64,000 nucleotides of DNA from contig JADKAJ010000002.1 of assembly GCA_016719165.1 (NCBI GenBank), positions 434,001-498,000 of the forward strand. The letters are read 5' to 3'. This document shows positions 8,240 to 16,798 of the stretch, piece by piece (position 1 is the stretch's first letter; each line of letters starts with the position of its first letter). The DNA is from Chitinophagaceae bacterium. GTDB lineage: Bacteria; Bacteroidota; Bacteroidia; Chitinophagales; Chitinophagaceae. Position numbers and translations under genes: made by a program. The notes under the pieces were generated by a model that saw only the letters and a list, made by a program, of their open reading frames with translations, ran no database searches and had not been told where the DNA came from.

Positions 8240-9898
8240 TTATGCTTCAGACAATATATTTCTGCACCGTTGCAGGGCCTCATCAAATGTATCAGTAACA
8301 TTGGCCTTTCCAATGGCAAACAGCAGCCTTGAGTCTTTTAATTCTCCTATTACCTGTTCACTATGAACCTCTGACAGGATCAATTTTGTTCCCCGGTGCT
8401 TCGCTTCTTTATACACCTCTTCCAGTGTTCGTATTCCTGTTGCATCTATAATCGGAACCCGTCTCATCCGTATGATAAGGATTTTTGGAGGCTCCTCTAT
8501 AAACTTCATAGCATCCTTAAACTTATGTGCCGCACCAAAGAATAAGGGGCCCGTAATTTCAAATACTTCAGCGTCTTTAGGTATGGAGAAATTGCCAATC
8601 GCTTCTTTATCGGTAACCGGGCCACTATCATCAATATCCTTTGTCAGTATACTAACATCACTGAACTTAATCATCTTACGCATAAACAGGAAAGCCGCCA
8701 GGATCATTCCAATCTCAATAGCAACTGTAAGGTCAATTATTACTGTTAAGAAAAAAGTGGTTAATAATACAGCTACATCACTTCTTGGCCCTTTAAATAC
8801 AGACAAAAAACTTTCCCACTCACTCATGTTATAGGCAACCACCACCAGGATGCCTGCCAGTGTTGCCATGGGAATTAACGCTGCCCATTTACCGACAAAC
8901 AGCATTATTAATAAAAGGGTAATAGCATGTATTATTCCGGCAACTGGTGTTCTACCCCCGTTTTTTACATTGGTAGCCGTACGGGCAATAGCACCCGTTG
9001 CCGGAATGCCGCCAAACAACGATGAAAAGATATTAGCAGTGCCCTGCGCCACCAGTTCCATATTGGATTTATGATTTCCCCCGATCATGCCATCCGCAAC
9101 AACAGCTGATAACAATGATTCGATCCCTCCCAGTAAAGCAATAGTAAAAGCCGGTTGAATTAATTCTTTTATCGTTGCAAAATCTATATCAGGAACTACA
9201 GGTGTTGGAAGGGAAGAGGGTATGCTGCCAAACCTGCTGCCAATTGTTTCTACCGGAAGGTTAAACCATTGCATGGCAGCTGTGGTAACCAAAATAGCAA
9301 TTAAAGAACCCGGTATTTTATGTGTAATCTTTGGCCAGAATAAAATTATCAGCACGGTGGCTACTGCCAGCAAAACCGCATATACATTCACTGTCCGGAA
9401 GTTGGCAACATAACTTATCCATTTATCCAAAAAATCGGCAGGCACAACTCCCATCTGTAATCCAAAAAAATCTTTCATTTGGGAAGAAAAAATGATCAGT
9501 GCAATTCCACTTGTAAAACCGATAATCAAAGGATGCGGAATAAACTTTATTACAGAACCGAGGCGGGCAAAGCCCATGATGATCAGCATGATCCCGGCCA
9601 TAAAAGTGGCAATGATCAATCCATTTACTCCATGAACCTGCACAATGCCATATACAATTACTATAAATGCGCCGGTAGGACCACCAATTTGCACCCTGCT
9701 TCCGCCCATGGCAGAAATAATGAACCCGGCAATGACGGCAGTGTATAACCCTTTTTCCGGTGATACACCTGAGGCGATAGCAAAAGCGATGGCAAGGGGT
9801 AGTGCCACAATACCTACAATCAATCCCGCCATTAAATCCCTGCTAAACTGCTGGCGGCTATAACTCTTTAATGTGTCAACTATTTTTGGCCTGAACAT
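8240..9898 (-). CDS. SulP family inorganic anion transporter with STAS domain
   Basis: The 552-residue protein has about 10-12 membrane helices (residues 20-430). They include the SulP signatures FSRDLMAGLIVGIVALPLAI, QIGGPTGAFIVIVYGIV and KFIPHPLIIGFTSGIALII. A cytoplasmic STAS domain follows at about residues 445-545 (EITGPLFFGAAHKF, then VPIIDATGIRTLEEVYKEA). Family members carry sulfate, bicarbonate or dicarboxylates; the substrate cannot be assigned. It is the last gene of a minus-strand run beginning with the GcvH-like gene at 11567, separated by 11 bases from the small protein upstream. Confidence 0.92.
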   Translation of the reverse strand: MFRPKIVDTLKSYSRQQFSRDLMAGLIVGIVALPLAIAFAIASGVSPEKGLYTAVIAGFIISAMGGSRVQIGGPTGAFIVIVYGIVQVHGVNGLIIATFMAGIMLIIMGFARLGSVIKFIPHPLIIGFTSGIALIIFSSQMKDFFGLQMGVVPADFLDKWISYVANFRTVNVYAVLLAVATVLIILFWPKITHKIPGSLIAILVTTAAMQWFNLPVETIGSRFGSIPSSLPTPVVPDIDFATIKELIQPAFTIALLGGIESLLSAVVADGMIGGNHKSNMELVAQGTANIFSSLFGGIPATGAIARTATNVKNGGRTPVAGIIHAITLLLIMLFVGKWAALIPMATLAGILVVVAYNMSEWESFLSVFKGPRSDVAVLLTTFFLTVIIDLTVAIEIGMILAAFLFMRKMIKFSDVSILTKDIDDSGPVTDKEAIGNFSIPKDAEVFEITGPLFFGAAHKFKDAMKFIEEPPKILIIRMRRVPIIDATGIRTLEEVYKEAKHRGTKLILSEVHSEQVIGELKDSRLLFAIGKANVTDTFDEALQRCRNILSEA

Positions 9899-9909
9899 AC
9901 AATATCAAA

Positions 9910-10188
9910 TTAATGCAGCAAAGTGCTTAGCCGCTGCTTTATTATACCAATATAACTCCTGGCTGTTTGAATATTACTCCACTGTTGTACATTCTTGGTT
10001 CGTGGATTAAATCCCTCCAGGTCTTCCTCCAGTTTATTAATAAACCAGGCAATAGCAGGACCATCCCCTTTATTTTGTGCTGCATTTTTCATTGCTGTAT
10101 CACAAAATTTCTTCACCTCCTCCTCTGTACTGGCGATTAATATTTCAGTAATAAGCTTTTGACGATATTTCTCTGCTGACATGGACAT
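9910..10188 (-). CDS. Small helical protein of unknown function
   Basis: I do not recognise this 92-residue protein. It is predicted to be almost entirely helical (YRQKLITEILIASTEEEVKK, then FCDTAMKNAAQ, then a second helical half with WSNIQTARSYIGIIKQRL), with no signal peptide or membrane span. It sits between another small helical protein and SulP in a tight same-strand run (30 and 11 bases apart). An alternative start at 10182 removes two residues. Confidence 0.65.
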   Translation of the reverse strand: MSMSAEKYRQKLITEILIASTEEEVKKFCDTAMKNAAQNKGDGPAIAWFINKLEEDLEGFNPRTKNVQQWSNIQTARSYIGIIKQRLSTLLH

Positions 10189-10218
10189 GACTGATTATTC
10201 CGGGTTTAATTAAAAAAA

Positions 10219-10515
10219 TTATATGTCAATAGTTTTCATCCAGCTTTTCCAATACGGCATTTTCAGCAGCGTATCAACAAATCCGAGGGCATACCTGTAA
10301 TTGGTACAGTCTTCATCAGGCTCCTGTGTTTTTATTTTATTCCCCAAAAAAGCAGAAAGTTTTTCCAGGTAACTAATGATGCTTTCTTCAGTACTGTCAT
10401 TATCCAGTTGCTTTATAATATTCTGAATGATTATTCTTTCGCAACTTAAATATCCTTCCGCCAGCTTAAGAACCTTACTCAATTCTGTTGTTTCGGCATT
10501 TACATCAATTGTCAT
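10219..10515 (-). CDS. Small acidic helical protein of unknown function
   Basis: The 98-residue protein is helical, acidic and soluble (LSKVLKLAEGYLSCERIIIQ, then IISYLEKLSAFLGNKIK). I do not recognise the family. I chose the ATG at 10515 because a strong Shine-Dalgarno sequence, GGGAGG (reverse complement of 10523-10528), lies seven bases upstream. That is unusual for this phylum and rules out the longer start at 10548, which would overlap the methyltransferase gene by 16 bases. Confidence 0.6.
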   Translation of the reverse strand: MTIDVNAETTELSKVLKLAEGYLSCERIIIQNIIKQLDNDSTEESIISYLEKLSAFLGNKIKTQEPDEDCTNYRYALGFVDTLLKMPYWKSWMKTIDI

Positions 10516-10532
10516 AACCATACCTCCCTTTT

Positions 10533-11138
10533 TTAGATCTTTATCCAAAACTTCAGCAGGTTGTCCATTTCTGAACCAACAACATGGTACCCTTGCGGTA
10601 TCTCCTCTTCCATACTATGAAAAGTAGCCAGCCTGGTTCCGGCCGGTTTTTTTTCAAGCTGTTTAAACAAATACCGGTTGTAATAATTAAATAATTCACC
10701 GGAATAATCAATACTATCATCTATCTTATCTGTGCCTGCTAAATTTTCATAAAAAGCATTGTAGAAATAAAAATGATCGTACTTCCTGAAATCTAATTGT
10801 GTGAAATTTCCATTCACAAAAGAAACATTTTGAAGATGCAGTATTTCCCTGGCTTTTTCTGCATGGCTGACCAAACTTTTCCGCTGCTCAATACCATAAT
10901 AAAATGCATTTGGTTTATAATATGCAGCCGCCAGGCAAAACTTACCAACCCCGCTTCCAATATCCAGTATCCGTACGTTATTTTCTGCTGCTAAAAAACC
11001 AGCCGCCTTCCTTGCTACACTCAGCGGTGTCCAATGCCGGCGTGCAAGGGCCTGAATGGATAACGGATAAAGCTGATTAAACTGCTCATCCGAAGCAAAC
11101 CATTTTTCCGCAAATATTCGTACACCTGTCAACGGCAT
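10533..11138 (-). CDS. Class I SAM-dependent methyltransferase
   Basis: The 201-residue protein has the Rossmann motif I in VRILDIGSGVGKFCLAAAYY, motif II-like acidic binding at FYYGIEQRKSLVSHAEKA and motif III at NVSFVNGNFTQLDF. A downstream NAFYENL segment lies where class I enzymes often carry the (D/N)PP(Y/F)-type motif. It should methylate using S-adenosylmethionine; the acceptor is unknown. It is placed 27 bases after the GcvH-like gene and before two small unknown proteins and SulP, a grouping that suggests one functional unit. Confidence 0.85.
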   Translation of the reverse strand: MPLTGVRIFAEKWFASDEQFNQLYPLSIQALARRHWTPLSVARKAAGFLAAENNVRILDIGSGVGKFCLAAAYYKPNAFYYGIEQRKSLVSHAEKAREILHLQNVSFVNGNFTQLDFRKYDHFYFYNAFYENLAGTDKIDDSIDYSGELFNYYNRYLFKQLEKKPAGTRLATFHSMEEEIPQGYHVVGSEMDNLLKFWIKI

Positions 11139-11165
11139 ATGTTTCTGCTTTACTTTTCGTAAGTA

Positions 11166-11567
11166 TTATTTTGCATATTTACTCTTGCCATTCATTTGGT
11201 ATTGTTGCGGCAGCAGTAAATCTTTTCTTTCATAGGGTTGCGCAGGTATGATCATCGCAATCCATCCATTGTTTTCCGGGTAATGCAGCAACATATTCTG
11301 GTCGCCGGAGGTTAATACTTCATTCAGCTGTACCACCTTGCCATCCACAGGCATATGTGCTTCTATCTGGTAATCATTATACCGGATGGTAGCAATTACT
11401 TCACCCCGCTTTTTAAATCCTGATGGTTCGTTAAAAACAAGTTGCTGCACTTCTCTAAACCCCAGTAATTTAAACCGGCATATCCCAATATATGCAACCG
11501 TTCCCCGGAAATCAATCCATTCATGATCCCTGGTATAGTACAGGTCTTTGTTTGTTGATCTTTCCAT
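11166..11567 (-). CDS. GcvH-like protein lacking the lipoyl lysine
   Basis: The 133-residue protein (start ATG 11567, MERSTNKDLYYTRDHEWIDF) is homologous to glycine-cleavage H protein. DHEWIDFRGTVAYIGI matches the GcvH N-terminal hammerhead, and PVDGKVVQLNEVL matches the PVSGEIVAVNDAL hairpin. The segment where GcvH carries ESVKAASD reads ATIRYNDYQ here. There is no lysine between residues 55 and 76, so it cannot be lipoylated at the usual site. No other gcv gene is nearby. It may be a scaffold or regulatory relative of H proteins such as those in sulfur metabolism. It is divergent from the Crp/Fnr gene (about 100 bases between starts). Confidence 0.8.
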   Translation of the reverse strand: MERSTNKDLYYTRDHEWIDFRGTVAYIGICRFKLLGFREVQQLVFNEPSGFKKRGEVIATIRYNDYQIEAHMPVDGKVVQLNEVLTSGDQNMLLHYPENNGWIAMIIPAQPYERKDLLLPQQYQMNGKSKYAK

Positions 11568-11652
11568 ATGAGTGCAAAGTTCTGTTACCGAAAGCAGCTC
11601 CGCGGTAAACCTTATCACTGCAAAAAGTGAGTTTTATCAATTTTTAAACCGA

Positions 11653-11660
11653 TAAATTTG
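11653..11660 (+). promoter_or_regulatory. -7 box of the Crp/Fnr gene
   Basis: TAAATTTG matches the Bacteroidota -7 consensus TAnnTTTG and lies 8 bases before the start codon at 11669, implying a very short leader. A TTATC...GATAA pair just upstream could bind a regulator, but I see no clear -33 TTG. Confidence 0.5.
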
Positions 11661-11668
11661 TACACAGT

Positions 11669-12376
11669 ATGAGCATCAAGGGCCTGTTTCCAATAGACAA
11701 ATGGGATTTTAAAAGCGAATCCGTTTTAACAGACCTTCCTTTACCTGATTATGAATTGCTTACTACTAACAAAACAGAGCAGGTCTATAAAAAAGGAGAG
11801 ATCATTTTCAGGGAAGGGGCTTACCCCTCAGGTATATTTTATATAACGGAAGGCAAAGTAAAAAAATACAAAGTAGATAAAGATGCAAAAGAGCATATTA
11901 TCTATGTAGCTAATATTGGCGAACTGTTAGGCTACCACGCTATTCTTTCCGAAGATCGCTACCCTGACTCTGCTGCTGCACTGGAAGAAAGCAAAATTGC
12001 ATTTATCCCAAGGGAAGATTTCTTAACTACACTGCATCAATCTGAAATATTAAGCAGGCGGTTATTAAAAACATTAAGTCATGAATTTGCTGTATTAGCA
12101 AACAGTTTGACCATGTTTGCCCAAAAATCTGTCCGGGAGAGATTAGCGCTTCAGTTAATTGTACTGAGAGAAAAATATAAAGTCAATTTCCAGCCCGGGA
12201 TGCCCGTTGAAATAAATATGAGCAGGGACGACCTGGCCAGTCTGGTGGGCACAGTAAGAGAAAATGTGGTACGGGTATTATCAGAGTTTAAGGAGACGGG
12301 CATTATAGCAACAAAAGGCAGGAAGATCATCGTTCATGATGTAAACAAACTTATTAAGATTGCAGATTACAAGTAA
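11669..12376 (+). CDS. Crp/Fnr family transcription regulator
   Basis: The 235-residue protein has a cyclic-nucleotide-binding-like beta barrel (about residues 30-130, with GEIIFREGAYPSGIFYITEG) and a C-terminal winged helix. The recognition region is MSRDDLASLVGTVRENVVRV (about residues 185-205), followed by the wing FKETGIIATKGRKIIV. No N-terminal cysteine cluster for a 4Fe-4S centre is seen, so it is not a classical oxygen-sensing Fnr. It is divergent from the GcvH-like/methyltransferase/SulP genes and may control them. Confidence 0.92.
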   Translation: MSIKGLFPIDKWDFKSESVLTDLPLPDYELLTTNKTEQVYKKGEIIFREGAYPSGIFYITEGKVKKYKVDKDAKEHIIYVANIGELLGYHAILSEDRYPDSAAALEESKIAFIPREDFLTTLHQSEILSRRLLKTLSHEFAVLANSLTMFAQKSVRERLALQLIVLREKYKVNFQPGMPVEINMSRDDLASLVGTVRENVVRVLSEFKETGIIATKGRKIIVHDVNKLIKIADYK

Positions 12377-12439
12377 AGTAGTAATGAATATTGCCCGTTT
12401 ACGTCAAAAAGTATTCAGTGAACCTATAATTTGTCCTTT

Positions 12440-13363
12440 ATGATGAAAATAACGCTGAGCTTTACCCTGCTCCTTCTTACAGTTACCACTTTCTCTCAGC
12501 TACCATCCGTTTCATCGGGTACATTAAAACGGCATGAAAGTTTTTATTCGCACTATATAACAGCCCGGCATATTGATGTGTGGCTCCCTGAAGGATATTC
12601 AGTTACCAGGAAATACAGTGTCATTTACATGCATGATGGTCAGATGTTGTTTGACTCCGCTACCACCTGGAACAAACAGACCTGGGATGCAGATGATGTG
12701 ATAACAAAACTGCTTCAGGAAAATAAGATCAATGATGTAATTGTTGTGGGTATCTGGAATGGAGGTACAACAAGACACACTGACTATTTTCCGCAAAAGC
12801 CTTTTGAGTCATTAATACTGGAGCAAAAAGAAAAAATCTTTACAGCTGCCCGGGCAAATGGTAATTCTGTTTTTAACGAACAAAAAATCAATTCAGACAA
12901 CTACCTGAAATTCCTGGTAAAAGAACTAAAGCCTTTTATAGATAAAAACTATTCCACTTACAAGGATAGGTCTCATACGTTTATTGCCGGCAGCAGTATG
13001 GGTGGATTGATTTCTATGTATGCCATTTGTGAATACCCGAAAGTATTTGGCGGTGCAGCTTGTATGTCTACACACTGGCCCGGTATATTTAGTATGGAAG
13101 GAAATCCCATTCCAGATGCGTTTATAAATTACCTGAAAACAAATCTACCTGATCCGAAAAAGCATAAAATCTATTTTGATTACGGCACTGCCACATTGGA
13201 TGCCTTGTATCCTCCTTTACAGCAAAAAGCAGATGAAGTGATGAAGGAGAAGGGCTTTACCGGTAAAAACTGGATAACAAAAGAATTTCCGGGCGAAGAC
13301 CATAGCGAAAAAGCATGGCATAAGCGGTTACATATTCCTTTAACATTTTTATTGGGTAAATGA
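12440..13363 (+). CDS. Secreted alpha/beta-hydrolase, esterase D/enterochelin-esterase-like
   Basis: About 307 residues, starting at tandem ATGs (12440 or 12443); an upstream TTG is less likely. A signal peptide (ITLSFTLLLLTVTTFSQ) precedes a putative-esterase domain (PF00756 type). The motifs are SVIYMHDGQMLFD (oxyanion side), the nucleophile elbow AGSSMGGLISMYA with the catalytic Ser, and FPGEDHSEKAWHKRL with the likely catalytic His. It acts in the periplasm or outside on an ester, perhaps an acetylated sugar or a siderophore. The substrate is unknown. Confidence 0.88.
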   Translation: MMKITLSFTLLLLTVTTFSQLPSVSSGTLKRHESFYSHYITARHIDVWLPEGYSVTRKYSVIYMHDGQMLFDSATTWNKQTWDADDVITKLLQENKINDVIVVGIWNGGTTRHTDYFPQKPFESLILEQKEKIFTAARANGNSVFNEQKINSDNYLKFLVKELKPFIDKNYSTYKDRSHTFIAGSSMGGLISMYAICEYPKVFGGAACMSTHWPGIFSMEGNPIPDAFINYLKTNLPDPKKHKIYFDYGTATLDALYPPLQQKADEVMKEKGFTGKNWITKEFPGEDHSEKAWHKRLHIPLTFLLGK

Positions 13364-13377
13364 GCTTTTATGCGACT

Positions 13378-13385
13378 TACCTTTG
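13378..13385 (+). promoter_or_regulatory. -7 box of the GerMN-like lipoprotein gene
   Basis: TACCTTTG matches TAnnTTTG exactly and lies 16 bases before the ATG at 13402. A TTG at 13353-13355, about 22 bases upstream, can serve as the -33 element. It begins just after the esterase stop codon, so the lipoprotein can be transcribed alone. Confidence 0.6.
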
Positions 13386-13401
13386 CAACAAATCACCCAC
13401 C

Positions 13402-13851
13402 ATGAAAAATATTTTTTATTTATTGGGAATACTCTTCTTCCTTTATTCTTGCGGCACCAATAAAACGGAAGAGCCAGAAATACCGGTTCAGGAAGTGTAT
13501 ATGTGGCAGGCCGGGATGAATGATTCAACCGGGTTGCTTGAAATGACAAAAGTGATGAGTTCAGATATAGATTCTGTTTCTGTTCCTTCGGTACTTAGTT
13601 ATTTCAATACCACCAATAACAATATTAAATTAGATCTTGTAAAAATATCCGGTGATACTATTTATTTACAAATCACCGATGCTGCTTATCTCACACAACA
13701 AATGGGTTCTGCCGGCCCAACCACTTATATAGCCGGCCTGGTGTATAACCTGACAGAGATACCCGGTATCAGCTATGTGAACCTTGATTTTGAAGAAGGT
13801 GATCATGCTCAACCGGGTACTTACAACAGGGAAAACTTTAAAGACAATTAA
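13402..13851 (+). CDS. Small lipoprotein with GerMN-like domain
   Basis: The 149-residue protein starts at ATG 13402 (MKNIFYLLGILFFLYSCG) and has a lipobox with the lipidated Cys at residue 17. The core (NNNIKLDLVKISGDTIYLQI, TQQMGSAGPTTYIAGLVYNL, TEIPGISYVNLDFEEGDH) follows the GerMN pattern of a strand pair, then a helix carrying GSxG, then LTELPGV-like and a final strand. GerMN domains occur in GerM and in lipoproteins next to cell-wall enzymes; the exact role is unclear. The family assignment is by eye. Confidence 0.6.
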   Translation: MKNIFYLLGILFFLYSCGTNKTEEPEIPVQEVYMWQAGMNDSTGLLEMTKVMSSDIDSVSVPSVLSYFNTTNNNIKLDLVKISGDTIYLQITDAAYLTQQMGSAGPTTYIAGLVYNLTEIPGISYVNLDFEEGDHAQPGTYNRENFKDN

Positions 13852-13852
13852 A

Positions 13853-13881
13853 AACCCGCCCTGCCAATTGCGGGACGGGTT
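13853..13881. terminator. Bidirectional terminator hairpin
   Basis: The arms AACCCGCCCTGC and GCGGGACGGGTT (10 of 12 pairs) enclose a CAATT loop, directly after the lipoprotein stop codon and before the convergent cytochrome gene stop codon. The preceding AAAA and following TTGGTT allow action in both directions. Confidence 0.8.
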
Positions 13882-13902
13882 GGTTAATCAGTGCTCACCT
13901 TT

Positions 13903-14877
13903 TTATTTCGGGAATTTTTCTACCTGGTTACTGACAGCTTTTACTGTACGCATATATGCATAGATTGCCTTCAGGTCATAATCGGTCATTCCTGCATAGT
14001 CCGACAGTGGCATTACAGTATTTTGTTTACCGGGATTAAAATTATACGCCTTTTCATCCCGATACACAGTAAACTTATTCATAAACCTTTCTTCTGTCCA
14101 GGTGCCCAGCCCGGTAGCAGAATCAGAAGTTATATTTGCTGAGTTCACTCTGCATTCACCCAGGTTAAATGTATTGCCCCCGGCATAAGCACGGGCAAAA
14201 TCAAGTTGCCCTTTTACAAAAGGTGTATGACAGGTAGCGCAGTCAGCTACCGTACTAAGGTATTCTCCGTACTTCACCATATCACTTTCAGGTGGACGAA
14301 CATTATTATCAACAGCGTTTTGTAAAGCCGGGGCGGGATAAGCCATACTGATTGGTATCATCAGCTGCCTGTCTTTAACTTTATTATTTATTGGCTTCAG
14401 CGTTCTGAGGTAAGCAACTATAGATAATAAATCATCTTTTGCCATCTTATTAAAATTAACATACGGCATTATCGGGAACAGCGTATCTCCATTTTTCCTG
14501 ATGCCGTGGGTGATGGCCCTTAATATTTCGTCATCTGTCCAGGAACCAATTCCGGTTTCATTATCAGGGGTAATATTTTTACCATATAAAGTACCGGGAA
14601 TGGCATCAAGAATTGTATTATCAAATACATCACCACCGCCACCTTCTGTTCCCGGTATAACCGGTCCGGAATATTTACTAAAATCCCGTTTGCTGTGACA
14701 GTGAATGCAGGCTGCTACATGATTGGCCAGGTAGTCGCCCCGTTCAACTACTTTTCTCAGGGAATCTTCTTTTCTGTTTTTTGCCTCTGTGCCGGCATCT
14801 TGATTATTACAGGAAGAAAAATAAGCAGCAGCAATAATACTAATACAAATTGCTGCAAAAGCAATCAGCTTTTTCAT
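13903..14877 (-). CDS. Dihaem cytochrome c lipoprotein
   Basis: The 324-residue protein has a lipoprotein-type signal (IIAAAYFSSCNN) and two c-type haem sites: CIHCH near residue 57 and CATCH near residue 216. Each domain has a likely distal methionine (FPIMPYVNFNK and NTVMPLSDYAG). This is the two-domain layout of periplasmic dihaem electron carriers such as the cytochrome subunits of membrane-bound alcohol or aldehyde dehydrogenases. No dehydrogenase gene is adjacent, so the electron partner is unknown. Confidence 0.9.
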   Translation of the reverse strand: MKKLIAFAAICISIIAAAYFSSCNNQDAGTEAKNRKEDSLRKVVERGDYLANHVAACIHCHSKRDFSKYSGPVIPGTEGGGGDVFDNTILDAIPGTLYGKNITPDNETGIGSWTDDEILRAITHGIRKNGDTLFPIMPYVNFNKMAKDDLLSIVAYLRTLKPINNKVKDRQLMIPISMAYPAPALQNAVDNNVRPPESDMVKYGEYLSTVADCATCHTPFVKGQLDFARAYAGGNTFNLGECRVNSANITSDSATGLGTWTEERFMNKFTVYRDEKAYNFNPGKQNTVMPLSDYAGMTDYDLKAIYAYMRTVKAVSNQVEKFPK

Positions 14878-14955
14878 AATCGTTGGTTGTTTAGGTTGCT
14901 AAAGAGGTTAAACTCTTACAAAAGATATAAAAAAAATCAGATATGACACCTCTAT

Positions 14956-16062
14956 TTATTGACGGAAAATAGAAACAACTTCTAAATTATTGTCAAGCAC
15001 AACGATAGCAGCGGTATAGCCGGGTAAAAGTTTACCCAATTTTCCAGCTGCACCAATTACGCCGGCGGGATAAAAGCTGCACATACGCAATGCCTCTCCT
15101 GTTTCTATACCACAATGATTGACTAAATTTTTAACGGCCTCATTCATCTTCAATGCAGAACCGCTGAGAATACCAGCTGATTCATATTTATCCCCGGCTG
15201 CCACATGCTTATAGTATCCTTCGGTGGTAGCTGTTACTGCATCAGTGATAACAAACAGCCTGTCTCTCATTACTTTTTTGGCAATACGGATTGCTGCAAA
15301 GTCAACATGATAACCATCCGGAATGATACTGGCCATTACGCTGCTATCATCCATGGCAGCACCCGCTAACCCCGGTGCCCGGTGTTGCAGCGGACTCATC
15401 GCATTATACAAATGTGTAACAGCAGTAATACCATTGGCAAACCCTGTCCTGGCTTCATTATAAGTTGCATTACTATGTCCTGCTGAAATAATGATATGGT
15501 GAGAGAGAATCAAATCAATGACCTCCCGGGTACAAACCTCAGGGGCAAGCGTTATCATTTTAATAACTCCTTTCCCATATTCTATCAATTCTTTCGCCTG
15601 TTGCAGAGTGGGTGAATGGATCAGCGATTCAATATGAGCCCCTTTTTTAACGGGGTTTATCCAGGGCCCTTCAATATGCAATCCCATTATCCCTTCACCT
15701 CCCCTCTTCCAATACGCTCTAATCGCATCAATACATTTATAAAAAACTTCGTAGGTATTGGTAGCCACAGTGGGCATGCAGTAAGCAGTTCCGCCTTTTT
15801 CACAATAGTCCTTCAGTTTGACCAGTGCGTCTGTTTCAGGATAAACTGCCAATAATTTTCCGAAAGCACCATAAATCTGCAGATCAATAAAAGCCGGAGC
15901 GATAATACAGTTTTCAAAATGCCGGGTATGCTGTGAAGAGGGTAAAGAAGTAAGCGGAATTAATTTTTTTATTTGCCCGTCTTCTGTAATGATAGCATGA
16001 TTCTCCAGCCAGCTTTCCCCGGTGAAGATGCGGTTGGCACTATATATTTTTCTTTCCGGCAT
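14956..16062 (-). CDS. nagA: N-acetylglucosamine-6-phosphate deacetylase
   Basis: The 368-residue amidohydrolase converts GlcNAc-6-P to GlcN-6-P and acetate, feeding amino sugar into glycolysis or wall recycling. Visible motifs are APAFIDLQIYGAFGK (metal-site region), GLHIEGPWINPVKKGAH (the family's HxEGPF-like motif, with Trp for Phe), SAGHSNATYNEAR, AVTHLYNAMSPLQHRAPG and VITDAVTATTEGYY (catalytic Asp). Length is normal for NagA. It stands alone; no nagB is next to it. Confidence 0.93.
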   Translation of the reverse strand: MPERKIYSANRIFTGESWLENHAIITEDGQIKKLIPLTSLPSSQHTRHFENCIIAPAFIDLQIYGAFGKLLAVYPETDALVKLKDYCEKGGTAYCMPTVATNTYEVFYKCIDAIRAYWKRGGEGIMGLHIEGPWINPVKKGAHIESLIHSPTLQQAKELIEYGKGVIKMITLAPEVCTREVIDLILSHHIIISAGHSNATYNEARTGFANGITAVTHLYNAMSPLQHRAPGLAGAAMDDSSVMASIIPDGYHVDFAAIRIAKKVMRDRLFVITDAVTATTEGYYKHVAAGDKYESAGILSGSALKMNEAVKNLVNHCGIETGEALRMCSFYPAGVIGAAGKLGKLLPGYTAAIVVLDNNLEVVSIFRQ

Positions 16063-16108
16063 ATATGTACCGGTAAAAATACAATTGAAATGAATTGGCT
16101 ATGAATTT

Positions 16109-16798
16109 TTATCCGGCCACAAAGCGATAACCAATCCCTTTGATTGTAATAATTTCTAATGAGGGATCATCTTTCAGGTAACTGCGGATCTTGGTAATAT
16201 ACACATCCAGGTTACGGCTGTTGAAGAAAGAGTCATTACCCCAGAGGAGGTTGAGAATGTCTTTACGGTCAATGATCTTATCCCGGTTTTCGTATAATAA
16301 TTTCAGCAACTCGCTTTCACGGAAAGAAAGTTTTCTTTCTTCCTTTCCATTGCTTAGCACCTGCCGGTTCAGTTGAAAAGTATATTTACCAAAACTGGCT
16401 GTCCCGCCACTTATCTTCTTCGGGGCTTCTGTTTTAGTACGCAGGAGGTTCTGAATACGGACAATCAGCTCTTCCATACTGAAAGGCTTGCGGACATAAT
16501 CATTGCCCCCCAATGAAAAACCTTTCACGACATCTTCTGTCTGTGTTTTCGCCGTTAAGAATATAATTGGCACCTCTTCATCCAGCTCCCGGATTTCATC
16601 AGCAATAGTAAAGCCATCTTTATTCGGTAGCATAATATCCAGCACACAGATATCAGGTTTTGATTTTTTAAAAAGATCAATCACTTTGGCGCCATCTCCT
16701 TCCATGATGACTTCAAATCCACGGCTTTCAAGACTTTCCCTGACTATCTTTCCCAGGAAGAGTTCATCTTCCACATATAAGATTTTTGTCTGGCTCAT
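16109..16798 (-). CDS. OmpR-family response regulator
   Basis: The 229-residue protein has a receiver domain with acidic pair YVEDE, phospho-acceptor Asp53 in DICVLDIMLPNKDG, a conserved Thr in PIIFLTAK, and Lys in DYVRKPFSMEEL. A winged-helix DNA-binding domain follows (LSFRESELLKLLYENRDKII, ending TIKGIGYRFVAG). Its start overlaps the stop of the kinase gene (ATGA), so the pair is translationally coupled. It is the best candidate to bind the TTAAC repeats at 18324-18359 in front of the divergent GLPGLI gene. Confidence 0.95.
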   Translation of the reverse strand: MSQTKILYVEDELFLGKIVRESLESRGFEVIMEGDGAKVIDLFKKSKPDICVLDIMLPNKDGFTIADEIRELDEEVPIIFLTAKTQTEDVVKGFSLGGNDYVRKPFSMEELIVRIQNLLRTKTEAPKKISGGTASFGKYTFQLNRQVLSNGKEERKLSFRESELLKLLYENRDKIIDRKDILNLLWGNDSFFNSRNLDVYITKIRSYLKDDPSLEIITIKGIGYRFVAG

